Assembly (NCBI GenBank): GCA_030710605.1
Contig: CP092865.1
Coordinates: forward strand, 26,910,947 to 26,974,946
Reading direction: 5' to 3'
Length of the DNA stretch: 64,000 nt
From: Cordylochernes scorpioides
Taxonomy: Eukaryota > Arthropoda > Arachnida > Pseudoscorpiones > Chernetidae
The notes below the pieces were generated by a model that worked only from the letters and a program-made list of their open reading frames with translations, did no database searches and had not been told where the DNA came from. The position numbers and the translations under genes were made by a program. The number at the start of each line of letters is the position of its first letter. Positions within the stretch are counted from its first letter, which is position 1. Below are positions 46,098 through 54,959 of this stretch, in pieces.

Positions 46098-47586
46098 TTG
46101 ATGGATAGGTATGCAGATTTGTTTAACAAAGATTTGGGCTGTCTAAAGGACGTTAGTATAAATTTTAAATTTAAAAAGGATGTGACTCCTGTGTTTTGTA
46201 AGGCCAGAAGTTTACCTTTCTCTCCAAAAAACAAAGTAGAGAATGAAATTGATCGTTTAGTGAATTCTTGCATTTTATAACCTATAGTTCATGCATATTG
46301 GACCGCTCCAATAGTACCGGCATCAAAAAAGGATGGTAGTGTAAGGATATGTGGTGATTTTAGATGTACAGCTAATAAAGCAATATAATTAGATAGGTAT
46401 CCCATTCCATCGATCGATGAGATCTTTTCAAAATTATCTACAAGCACCGTACTTTCGACTCTAGACCTATCACAGGCTTACTTACAAGTAATGTTAGCGG
46501 AAGAAGCCAAAGCTGTTGTTGATATAAACACAACAAAGAGGTTGTTTTCTTATAAAAGACTACCATATGACGTAGCGGTAGCACCAAATAGATTTCAGAG
46601 GATTATGGAAGGCCTATTTTCTGATTTGCCAGGTGTGGCCTGCTACATAGATGATATTTTGGTTGCAGGAAAAGACTTTGAAGATCATGAACAAAAGTTG
46701 GATCTAGTGTTTAAATGATTGCTAGAAAAAGGTTTAAAGTTAAACAGATATAAATGTAAATTTAAAAAGAAATCGGTGGAATATTTAGGGTTTAAAATGG
46801 ATAAATATGGACTGCATCCCTTATAAAATAAAATTAAAGCAGTGATAGAGGCGCCTGAACCTAAAGAATGTTTCGCAATTGAGATCTTTCATAGGACTCT
46901 TAATTTATTATTATAGATTAATAAAGAATATAGCAAACATTTTAGCGCTATTCTATCAACTTTTGAATAAAAATTGTAGATGGAATTAGACGAAGAAATA
47001 TCGAATGTTATTTAAAAAATGTAAATCATTATTAATGGAATATGGAATAGGCGTAATTCTGAGTCATAGAAATGATAGAAAGGAAGAATTCCCTATAGCT
47101 TTTGTTTCTAGAACATTAACTGAAGCGGAAAAACGTTTCTCTCAACTAGAAAAGAAAGCGTTGAGCATAACTTTTGGCGTTGAGAAATTCAGACAATACT
47201 TACTGGGACGAAAATTTGTATTGGTCACAGACAACCGACCCTTAATTCATATATTTTCACCTCATAAACCAATTCCCATATGTGCATCATCTAGAATTAA
47301 AATATGGTCCTTAAAATTAGCTGCATTTAATTATACTGTGGAATTTCGAAAAACTAGTGATAATTCCAATGTTGACGCATTGTCACGTCTAGAATCGAGT
47401 GTCAGGGAGTCTCTTGATGAAGACCAGGTACTTCTTCTTAGGAAGTCGAATGAGGTACCGTTCTCTTTTATGGAGGTGGCTAATGAGACGCCCCAGGATA
47501 AAATACTGTCTATAGTATTAAGGAATGTTAGAGAAGGCAACTGTGTGTGTGGAAATTCACAAGGGTACCGAGAGAAAACCCACTAG
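46098..47586 (+). pseudogene. Gypsy reverse transcriptase and RNase H
   Basis: The RT shows ARSLPFSPKNKVENEIDRL, APIVPASKKDGSVRICGDFR, LSTLDLSQAYLQV and the catalytic VACYIDDILVAG (YIDD at about 46640-46651). In-frame stops occur after SCIL, at 46386 and at 46716. The next piece (47005-47586) is RNase H-like, with GIGVILSHRNDRKEEFPIAF, RFSQLEKKALSITFGVEKFR, KFVLVTDNRPLIHIF and SNVDALSRLES. The piece between 46720 and 47005 is shifted and shortened. Confidence 0.88.
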
Positions 47587-47639
47587 CTCCTAATTATAAG
47601 ATCAATGAGGAATTAAGTTTGGAGTTTGGTTGTCTTCAA

Positions 47640-48450
47640 TAGCGTGAAAGAGTGGTAATTCCCCAAAAATTAATATCTTTAATATTAAATGACTTGCATG
47701 AAATACACATGGGGATTTTTAAAATGAAGATGATTGCCAGACGGTATTTTCTGGTGGCCAGGCATAGACAGTAACATCGAGGAGTTAACTAGAGAATGTA
47801 GAGTATGCCAAGAATCGGCAAGCATGCCCCCGGCTACCATCTCGGAATGGGCTTGGCCCGAAAAACCGTGGCATCGACTTCATCTTGATCTAGCGGGTCC
47901 GTTCATGGGAAGAATGTTTTTGGTTCTCGTGGACGCATACTCAAAGTGGATAGAAATTTTTATCATCAAAGATATTACCAGAAAGACGATTATAAGTCAT
48001 CTTAGAGAAATTCTCGCCAGAATTGGATTGCCCTAATTTTTTGTTACAGATAACGGAAGACAGTTTGTCTCCGGTGAATTAGAGCAATTTACCAAAATGA
48101 ATGGTATACGGCACACTAAGACCAGTCCTTGTAATCCTAGTACAAATGGTTTAGCTGAGAGATATGTAAGAGAGTTTAAAAACCTTTTGAGAAATAATAA
48201 TGGGAAGGATGATTTAGAGACGAATCTACAAAGATTCCTATTTGCTCATAGAGCATTCCCCCAAACTGTAATAAAGGAATTCCCCGGCGGAACTGCTAAT
48301 GAAGAGAAGTTTAAGATCAAGATTCTCGAATTTAATAGCAAGATGAGAAATCCGCGAGAGGTATTTCATGAGGCCGTAAGAAGGCAGGAGCAGTTTACTA
48401 CAGGTTGCGAGGTTTATTTCCGCAACTATGCAACTGGACCTAAACGGTAA
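47640..48450 (+). pseudogene. Gypsy integrase
   Basis: An HHCC zinc finger is recognisable (DLHEIHMG, FWWPGID, CRVCQES). The core has HLDLAGPFMGRMFLVLVDAY (first Asp), VTDNGRQFVSGELEQF (second Asp) and NPSTNGLAERYVREFKNLLR (Glu). A stop after ARIGLP (48034-48036) splits the core, and a frameshift lies near 47730. The C-terminal part is open to 48450. Confidence 0.88.
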
Positions 48451-48599
48451 AAAGGTACCATTTTGAAATTATTGAGCTACCGTCACTACCTTATAGGTTG
48501 CGAGGGCGTCGTGTATAAGGGGCATATCAATCAATTGCGACCTGTGAGAAAGAAACAAGTGGAGACAAGAAATTTGATACTTCCTCGAACATCAGGAGA

Positions 48600-48837
48600 G
48601 AAGCCTGTAGGTGGAAGTCAGAAATAAAGTGAAGAGGAGGTTCCAGAGGTTACATCAGGAAAAAAGGAGGAGACTGCTTCTGTGCACGTACCCTCTTGCA
48701 CTCCTATACCAGGGCCTGTTGCTGTGCACATGCCCTCTTGCACTCCTAAACCGGAGGCTGCCGCTGTGCAAGTGCCCGTCCGCAGTCCTAGACCTCAGAG
48801 AGCAAGGAAACCCCTAGACCGACTGGAGTATTATTAA
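48600..48837 (+). repeat. Gypsy 3' coding tail with 42-bp tandem repeats
   Basis: Three tandem 42-bp units encode VHVPSCTPIPGP-, VHMPSCTPKPEA- and VQVPVRSPRPQR-like stretches in one frame, ending RKPLDRLEYY before a stop. Such proline-rich tails often end gypsy polyproteins. It also overlaps a 68-codon shadow frame. Confidence 0.6.
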
Positions 48838-48955
48838 GGGGGGAGATGTGTTGTGTAGGTAAATATATGAAGATTATTTGCATTCTTTAAAGTCTCATTA
48901 TGTAAGAATATATGTGTATATAAATTGGACATTATTTATTGGCCAAACGAAAAGA
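48836..48955 (+). repeat. Polypurine tract and truncated 3' LTR
   Basis: AAGGGGGGAGA is a good polypurine tract and TGTGTTGTGTAGG after it a plausible LTR start. Only about 109 bp of LTR remain before the LINE 3' fragment begins. No second copy of this LTR was found upstream of gag, so the assignment rests on position. Confidence 0.6.
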
Positions 48956-48995
48956 ATCTGAGGCTCTTTATTGGACACGACAAATACAACAACGG
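48956..48995 (+). mobile_element. LINE 3' tip, same junction as in the outer transposon
   Basis: TCTGAGGCTCTTTATTGGAC matches the end of the LINE at 33683-34465 in inverse (stop codon TGA after GACATC there), followed by the ACGACAAATACAACAACGG tail. The next sequence, CATCCCAGAGTAAAATAAAT, is also the inverse of that at the outer copy. The two copies share one LINE insertion event. Confidence 0.85.
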
Positions 48996-49147
48996 CATCC
49001 CAGAGTAAAATAAATCATCAGAGATAGATAAATATTTTTCAAATGAATTAAAATAAATATAATCGATACTGAGAGAGAGTTGAATTTAAAAAAATAGAAA
49101 ATTATTATTTTCGAAATATAAATAGCTGAGAGGATTCCAGCGAACCG

Positions 49148-49567
49148 CATCTAAAATATCAGTTTTTTTTTTTGCTACATGTTTTAATTTGCATATACCT
49201 ATTTTACATATCTCAGATTGTATTTAAAAATCGTTAACCATTTCTTCTAACTTTTGGCGAAATGGTGTTTTATTAATTTATCATTTGATATTATTAGGGT
49301 TCTTTCCTGGTATTCAAAAAGTAAAAATACGTATCGTTCAGTTATATTTTTCAATTTATCAAACAATTTGGCCGCTGAATCGCTGATTCTGGAATGGCGC
49401 CATCTAGCGAATAAAGTTGTAACTAAAATCAATTTCGAATTTTTCATTATTTGCCATAAAAAATCCCATTGCATCCTGAACACAATGGTGTTTACCGCAT
49501 TGCTCTAGCGCAAATATTCGCGGAGTTATTAATTTTTAAAGTTGTGCGGGACTTTTGGATCACCCTG
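49148..49567 (-). repeat. Terminal arm D of the inner DNA transposon
   Basis: Inverse of arm C (43410-43825), ending GCGGGACTTTTGGATCACCC TG. An 84-codon frame on the plus strand (49254-49508) starts MAKWCFINLSFDIIRVL and the opposite strand is open for 78 codons. The inner border is the LINE-side type. Confidence 0.92.
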
Positions 49568-49569
49568 TA

Positions 49570-49904
49570 GTTTTCCCATTACCCTGCCATATCTTACAAA
49601 CCCCGTGTATTCCTTAAAATACTCAGATTGCAACAGTTTGTATATAGGAGAGACAGGCCGAAGAATCAAGGATAGGATTGACGAACACCACAGAAACATC
49701 AGAAACAGTGAACCTAGATCTCTCATAGTTCAACACATTAGACAGACAGGACATTCTTTTGATACCTCTCACCCACAGGCATATTACTCAGGAATCAAGA
49801 GCAAATACAAAAGATTGGTCGTCGAGGCGTTGCTCTCTTTAAAACATAATAGTATTAATAGACACATAGACATCCCTGATATATATAAAGCAATATTGCC
49901 ATAA
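49570..49904 (+). pseudogene. PLE GIY-YIG endonuclease, continuing the interrupted frame
   Basis: The frame has VYSLKYSDCNSLYIGETGRR, IKDRIDEHHRNIRNSEPRSL and KYKRLVVEALLSLKHNSINR. The pattern 'VYS..C.SLYIGET..I..R..EH' is the GIY-YIG nuclease of Penelope-like elements, which nicks target DNA. It ends YKAILP before a stop at 49904, inside the right terminal repeat. Removing the transposon and one TA joins it in frame with the RT at 43409. Confidence 0.9.
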
Positions 49905-50234
49905 TGTACCTTAGGTGACCAAAGCTAGTACGTTTTATTTTGGTTTGTTTTACTCAAGCAGCCTTAAATTGAATCGCATCGTGGAGCTCCTTTTGATTTC
50001 CCACTTAGCGTGCTCAAGACACGCGGATATTTTCTTACTATTGCTTTTCTCACCAATTTGCTAATACGTTTATTATTTTTCTTGTATATATGCTAATTTA
50101 TCTCAATATGGATATGTATATAAGATGCAAGGTTATTTAGATATGATGTCCTGTAGAAGGGTTATTGACCCGAAAGCTCGCCTTTATTAAAACTTATAAA
50201 GAAACGCATCCTCGAACGCTTTAAATCTATTAAT
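49826..50234 (+). repeat. Right inverted terminal repeat of the PLE
   Basis: Sense-orientation 3' end of the element, including the last 26 codons of the endonuclease and the 3' untranslated part. Inverse of 40959-41367. Confidence 0.92.
50148..50182 (+). ncRNA. Hammerhead-like motif in right PLE terminus
   Basis: GTCCTGTAGAAGGGTTATTG followed by ACCCGAAAGCTCGCC. It has an intact short hairpin and GAAA box but an altered first box. TTTATTAAAA follows, as in the terminus at 16641-16674. Confidence 0.55.
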
Positions 50235-51396
50235 TACATTTTCCAGAGGATTTCAACCTTCTTTATAATTGATATCTTCCAATTCTTTGGTAGTTTACCA
50301 GTTTGAAATGAAATGTTCAGTATTCGTAGGAGTTGATTATTAGCTTTGTCTTCAAAGTGTTTAATCATTTGACCAAAGATTAGATTATCTCTTGGTGACC
50401 TCTTGGATTTTTTATTGATAAGTTTAGCTCATTCAGTGTGAAGTCTCTCGAGAAAATATCTTGTTGATGGAAGTTTCTTTCTTGTTTAACTAACTGGTTT
50501 ATATTATTTTTAGAGTCCTGTCTTCATTCGTATAGTTGAGTATGGAAGGGCTTGAAAGATATTCAGCAATTATGTCAGCCATCTGTTTGTTCTCGTTCTC
50601 GCTGTTCTATTCATATCGGTTAGAGTATTGGAGGATTGGTGTTGGTTTTGATTGTTCTCTAACACTCTAATCATATTCCAGTGTTGGCTGTCCTTTCTTG
50701 GATCCATTTTTTCGCAGAATTCTGCCATTTTTTCTTGTTTGCATATCCAAATTTCTTGTTCTATTTTGTGACTAATTTCAATGAGTTACTTTCTGTTTTC
50801 TTATGTTTTATTTTTTTAAAGAAGTTCATTGATATTGTCTCTCTCTCTGTAATCATTGCCTCGATGTTGTGGTATTTCCAGTAAGGTATCCACAGGTCTT
50901 TACGTCTACCTCTAGGTATCGATGCTTTTGCAGCTTTTGATATGTTCGTAGAGAATTTTTCCAAGTTTTTGTCAAGCGTTCTGTAATTCAATTTTTCGTT
51001 GCACAGTTCTTCAAGCTTTTCTGTGAATTTTTTTCAAGTCGGCTTTCCTAAAGTTCCATGTTCTTTTATTCTAATGGACATTATCAATTTTGAAGTTTAG
51101 GGTTGTTAAAATTGGTCTGTGGTCACTGATTGCACCTCTCAGGATTTTCCATTTTGTTGTGGGTGCGATGTTGTAATTTATCGCTGTGATGTCTTTTGCG
51201 GATTCTGTGCCTGTGGACTTGGATAGGTAGGTGTTCTCTCCGTTATTTAACGGTGTAAGGTCGAGGTCGGTTAGCATGTCCTCAACATGCTGACTTTTGT
51301 TATCCTGGACAGGTGATCCCCAAATTGAACTTTTGGCGTTAAATTCGCCGAGTATGATTGTGATATCCGAAGACGCTTCACTTAATGTCTCTATTA
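50235..51396 (-). pseudogene. Jockey/I-like LINE: endonuclease and linker
   Basis: On the minus strand, SSDITIILGEFNAKSSIWGS and ISDHRPILTTLNF (51071-51390) mark the apurinic-type endonuclease. The linker has KAAKASIPRGRRKDLWIPYW (50761-50991), followed by frameshifted sequence up to the PLE at 50234. The beginning of the endonuclease is missing: the LINE starts abruptly at about 51396 against transposase sequence, so it is 5'-truncated. It continues at 40151-40958 and 33683-34465. Confidence 0.85.
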
Positions 51397-52141
51397 TGTG
51401 TACCCATACAAAATTCAAAGATTTCACGAGCTGAAAGTTGGCGATTTTGAGATGCGTCAAGAATTCGCTGCATGGGTTTTACGGCAAATTGATATTGATG
51501 AAAACTGGCTGTCGAATGTTCTGTGGACAGATGATGCTCACTTTTCTCTAAACGGAGAATTTAACATTCAAAACAGCCGCATTTGGGCAACAGAAAACCC
51601 TAGGATTTTTACAGAAATGCCACTTTACCAGCCTAGAGTTAGTTTTGTGTGGGTTCACTTCTTTTATTATTGGGCCATTTTTCTTTGAAAAATCAATGGA
51701 AGAACTTTTAAAACCGTTTTTGTAACTGGTGAACGTTATGTTCAACTTTTGAGAGAAGAGGTTGTTCCCATATTGCAGGGCAGACAAATTCTAAGCGAAA
51801 TAACATTCATGCAAGATTGAGAACCACCTCATATCTCCTGCGATACAAACAATTGCTGAATGATACGTTCGGGTGAAGATCGTGTGATAAGTCGCCACTT
51901 TATATACCAGTGGCCTCCAAGATCACCAGACTTGACGCCTTGCGATTTTTGTCTATGGGGGTACATTAAATCGTGTGTTTATCGATGCTGGCCTACCACA
52001 TTGGCCATGTTGAAGGCTTCTATCAGATGGCACGTTTTATCAATCTCAACAGATATGTTATTTAATGCTGTCCATTCTGTCATTTATCGTCTCCAGGCGG
52101 TGATTGAGAATAAAGGGTGCCACATTGAGCAAGGATTGTGA
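51397..52141 (+). pseudogene. Mariner-like transposase of the outer transposon
   Basis: The plus strand reads PYKIQRFHELKVGDFEMRQE, then NVLWTDDAHFSLNGEFNIQN with the first catalytic Asp (51398-51688). A shifted piece follows with ERYVQLLREEVVPILQGRQ and FMQD.EPPHIS (second Asp). The last piece has WPPRSPDLTPCDFCLWGYIK (third Asp) and ends CHIEQGL before a stop (52141). This is a DDD transposase of the mariner-related group. The N-terminal DNA-binding part is absent, and the LINE starts where it should be. Frameshifts and stops inactivate it. Confidence 0.85.
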
Positions 52142-52856
52142 CCTAATACAAGAGAGAAAGCAGTTACCTCATGTGTTAGATAAGCCGCCATGTATTATAT
52201 TATCTACCAATATTTTGCAGCTCTTTGTGTTGGGATATGGGGATAATAAATGTTGTCCTCACATCTTGACTCTATTTTTTGTGAACAGTAATATTTTGTT
52301 TGTCATTTGCTCACATATTATGTCGTGCAAACCAGAGTGTTATAACTTCTCGAATAACACTGGTACACACAATTTTCCCCCTTATGTTTAGTTTTCGCTT
52401 TTCGCTCATTAAAAGAAATAGCATAAGGAATATTTTCTGTACACCAATAACTTTAGAAATTTTGTGAAAAAAAAAATAATACAAAATGATTTTACTACCA
52501 CGTTTTTCAACGCAAAAGGTCGATTTAAAAATTATTTTTATTTGAGGGGACACATTTTTTAAAATTGTGTACAGTATAATAAACAATGATAACATTTGAC
52601 AAGCCCATAGGATATTTGGAATAAAGTACGACAAATATATTTTGTCACTCCCCTCTATATTTCATTTGTTGGATCATGACAAATATCCAGTTAAATAGTC
52701 AAGGGTCGCCAATCAGTCAAGAAACTACACATTTCTTATATAGCAAGAAATCCTATTAATAGTGCCATCATAATTTTTGGTACTATATTAAAATTTCAAA
52801 AATTCGTGTATTGATATCAGCAGTGTTTTTCAAACATTCAATCTATTTCACAAAAC
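52142..52856. other. Non-coding interior of the outer transposon
   Basis: Inverse of about 43826-44560 in the inner copy. Only a shadow frame (52311-52634, minus) is open. It starts right after the transposase stop and runs to arm E. Confidence 0.75.
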
Positions 52857-53272
52857 CCCATATAAAATATACATATTTTTGCTACATGTTTTAATTTGCA
52901 TTTACCTATTTTACATATCTCTGATTGTATTTGAAAATCGTTAACCAATTCTTCATACTTTTGGCGAAGTGGTGTTTTATTAATTTGTTATTTGATATTA
53001 TTAGGGTTCTTTCCTGGTATTCAAAAGGTAAATACGTGTCGATCAGTTATATTTTTCAATTTATCAAACAATCTGGCCGCTGAATCTCTGATTCTGGTAG
53101 AGCGCCATCTGGCGAATAAAATTGTAACTGAAATCAATTTCGAATTTTTCATTATTTGCCATAAAAAATCCCATTGCATCCTGAATACAATGGTGTTTAC
53201 CGCATTGCTCTAACGCAAATATTCGCGGAGTTATTAATTTTTAAAATAGTGCGGGACTTTTGGATCACCCTG
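52857..53272 (-). repeat. Terminal arm E of the outer DNA transposon
   Basis: About 415 bp, inverse of arms B and C, ending TTTTGGATCACCCTG followed by TA. A 73-codon plus-strand frame (52992-53213) is the counterpart of the arm frames elsewhere. The inner border is the transposase-side type, as in arms C and F. Confidence 0.92.
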
Positions 53273-53407
53273 TATATTACGCATATATATTATATTAAAT
53301 TTTATATTATATTTATATTTGAACGATAGGCTCATTATTTCTCTATACCGTTATTATACCGTTATATTATATATAATTAAAACATTTTAAAAACACACAG
53401 TTTGGAA
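53273..53407. other. AT-rich flank
   Basis: TATATTAT-rich sequence with ATACCGTTATT repeated (53347-53370). Nothing coding. Confidence 0.5.
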
Positions 53408-53490
53408 CGGGACGTTTCACAAGAGTGACATCCATGGCGCCAATTTATAATTGTAACGAATAGTATTTGAAATAAAACGTTTTTAAAATA

Positions 53491-54909
53491 CACTGCGTGA
53501 CATTGAAAATGGAACACCAAGAAATAGTGGCCAGAGAATTATGCAAATTTCAGGGTAGACGCGCCTAACCGAGTTATACAAATGATGTAAAATGCGCAGC
53601 TCTCGTGCGCACATGGAGTAAGATATAAGGGAAGGAACTTGCAGAAAGGACATTATTCGTGTCGTTATTTCTTCAAGGAAAATAATTGTAGAAATTTTGT
53701 TCTTGTGTCAAAAGACACGTGTAATAACAGAGAATGCCAGGTCATCGTAAACGGAGGCAGTTCAAGCAGACAGACGCTTTTACGAGGGGCATGGTGATCG
53801 GACTGAAAAGGGCAGGTTGGTCCATACGTCAAATCGCAGCTGATACACACCTTGGTGCGTCCACGGTGCACCGACTGTGGAGAAGATGGTTGGAACAAGG
53901 AAATGTGGCAATTTATAGGAATGTCGGTGCAACCAGAGTGACGTCAGCACGTTTGGATCGGCGTATCCTTCGACAAGCAGTGGCGGCCCCACAAGCCACT
54001 TGTACCGCCATCCTGCAACATGTGCAAGACACCCTAGATCATTCCATCTCGACCAGAACCATTTCCCGTCGATTGGTTGCTAATGGCTTGCACTCATGCC
54101 GTCCGCTAAGAAGACAGCCATTGACCCCACAGAATAGGCGCCAACGTTTGGAATGGTACCGGGCTAGATCGACGTGGATGACGGAATGGCACAGGGTCGT
54201 GTTCTCAAATGAGTCGCGTTTCTGCTTGTCCAGTGATAGTCGCCGTGTACGCGTGTGGCGTCGACGTGGAGAAAGGTCCAATCCGGCAGCAATTGTGGAA
54301 CGCCCCACCGTGCGAATACGTGGAATCATGGTTTGGGGCGCAATCGCGTATGATTCCAGGCCACCTTTACTTCGTATTCAGGGCACTATGACGGCCCAAC
54401 GATACGTTGATGATGTGCTGCGACCGGTTACACTCCCCTACCTTCAGGGGGTACCCAATGCCCTTTATCAGCAGGATAACGCCCGACCGCACACTGCTCG
54501 CATTAGCCAACAAGCTCTGCAAGATGTACAGATGCTTCCCTGGCCACCGTACTCTCCTGATCTCTCACCAATCGAGCACGTCTGGGACATCATTGGACGC
54601 CGTTTGCATGCCTTGCCACAGCCGCGTTCAGAAGACGAACTGTGGCAAATGGTTGAGAGGGAATGGAGAGCCATCCCTCAGGACGCCATCCGTTCTCTGA
54701 TTGACTCTCTACCTAGACGTGTTGCTGCGTGCATCGCCGTCCGCGGTGGTCCTACTTGCTACTAAGCCGACGCCGTTCTCGCTCTGTATTATGACTATCA
54801 TTTTGAAATAAAGATCACTTATTGTTCGTCCCTGTCTCTCTCTGTTTGCCGAGTTTCATCACTTTCTGGTCACTATTTATTGGTGTTCCTTTTTCAATGT
54901 CACGCAGTG
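53491..54909 (+). mobile_element. Tc1-like element, structurally complete, 1419 bp
   Basis: The left end CACTGCGTGACATTGAAAAT and the inverse of the right end CACTGCGTGACATTGAAAAA pair for about 45 bp with a few mismatches. TA flanks both sides (53489-53490 and 54910-54911). It contains a single full-length transposase frame on the plus strand. It is inserted in the Helitron end and is one of the youngest insertions in the window. Confidence 0.96.
53734..54765 (+). CDS. Tc1-like transposase, 343 aa, first catalytic Asp replaced by Asn
   Basis: A full-length frame without stops. Residues 1-120 form the paired helix-turn-helix region that binds the inverted repeats (GWSIRQIAADTHLGASTVHR; TISRRLVANGLHSCRPLRR). 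The DDE domain has RVVFSNESRFCL, where the family has SDES: residue 159 is Asn (codon AAT, 54208-54210). The second Asp is D248 in YQQDNARPHTARI and the Glu is E281 in SPDLSPIEHVWD. By count, 32 residues separate D248 from E281, against 34 in classic Tc1. The C terminus is RRVAACIAVRGGPTCY. The length and start (MPGHRKRRQF) are normal for the family. Without the first metal-binding Asp the enzyme should not cut DNA, although it might still bind ends. Confidence 0.95.
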   Translation: MPGHRKRRQFKQTDAFTRGMVIGLKRAGWSIRQIAADTHLGASTVHRLWRRWLEQGNVAIYRNVGATRVTSARLDRRILRQAVAAPQATCTAILQHVQDTLDHSISTRTISRRLVANGLHSCRPLRRQPLTPQNRRQRLEWYRARSTWMTEWHRVVFSNESRFCLSSDSRRVRVWRRRGERSNPAAIVERPTVRIRGIMVWGAIAYDSRPPLLRIQGTMTAQRYVDDVLRPVTLPYLQGVPNALYQQDNARPHTARISQQALQDVQMLPWPPYSPDLSPIEHVWDIIGRRLHALPQPRSEDELWQMVEREWRAIPQDAIRSLIDSLPRRVAACIAVRGGPTCY

Positions 54910-54959
54910 TATATACGCACTCGGGTAAAACCCGGACGTTGCCCGGGCCATTCGTCTAG

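Larger units (their letters stand above)
44939..48955 (+). mobile_element. Gypsy-type LTR retrotransposon, incomplete
   Basis: In order on the plus strand: gag, zinc knuckle plus aspartic protease, reverse transcriptase, RNase H, integrase, a proline-rich tail, a polypurine tract and the start of a 3' LTR. This gag-PR-RT-RH-IN order is that of Ty3/gypsy elements. No 5' LTR precedes the gag remnant and the 3' LTR is cut short at about 109 bp by a LINE 3' fragment. Stops and frame changes occur throughout, so it is inactive. Confidence 0.92.
43410..49567. mobile_element. Inner copy of the long-TIR mariner-like DNA transposon, 6.2 kb
   Basis: It starts CAGGGTGATCCAAAAGTCCC (43410) and ends with the inverse (49567), with TA at 43408-43409 and 49568-49569. 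The arms of about 415 bp are inverted repeats. The left side carries interior sequence and a minus-strand transposase C terminus matching 51675-52857 in inverse. The right side carries the LINE 3' junction also seen in the outer copy. The middle is a gypsy retrotransposon. It interrupts the PLE frame exactly at a TA. Confidence 0.9.
40959..50234 (+). mobile_element. Penelope-like element (PLE) with inverted 409-bp ends, split by a DNA transposon
   Basis: A 409-bp sequence at 40959-41367 is the inverse of 49826-50234 with very few differences. Between them is a plus-strand coding region with a Penelope-type reverse transcriptase (RYIDDIFSIV) and, beyond an inserted transposon (43410-49567), a GIY-YIG endonuclease. 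This RT plus GIY-YIG architecture with terminal repeats defines Penelope-like retroelements. Removing the insertion leaves 3.1 kb, a normal PLE size. It interrupts the minus-strand LINE (40958 and 50235). Confidence 0.9.
33135..53272. mobile_element. Outer long-TIR mariner-like DNA transposon with nested insertions, 20.1 kb
   Basis: It begins CAGGGTGATCCAAAAGTCCC and ends with the inverse, with TA immediately outside both ends (33133-33134 and 53273-53274). The arms (33135-33554 and 52857-53272) are inverted repeats of about 415 bp. A mariner-like transposase remnant (51397-52141) lies next to the right arm. Everything between is inserted: a Jockey/I-like LINE in three pieces, an opposite LINE, an R1-like LINE, a Penelope-like element, and within that a second copy of this same transposon. 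The pairing of these two ends as one element is inferred from orientation, TA flanks and continuity of the LINE across the insertions. Confidence 0.75.
53408..54959 (+). mobile_element. Helitron 3' end interrupted by a Tc1 element
   Basis: 53408-53490 and 54912-54959 together match the last 115 bp or so of the Helitron at 23177-24402: GACGTTTCACAAGAGTGACA, ATTGTAACGAATAGT, then the hairpin CCCGGACGTTGCCCGGG, spacer and CTAG followed by T. The hairpin has one base change. The 5' end was not found; it may lie beyond the nested transposon or be lost. Confidence 0.85.
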
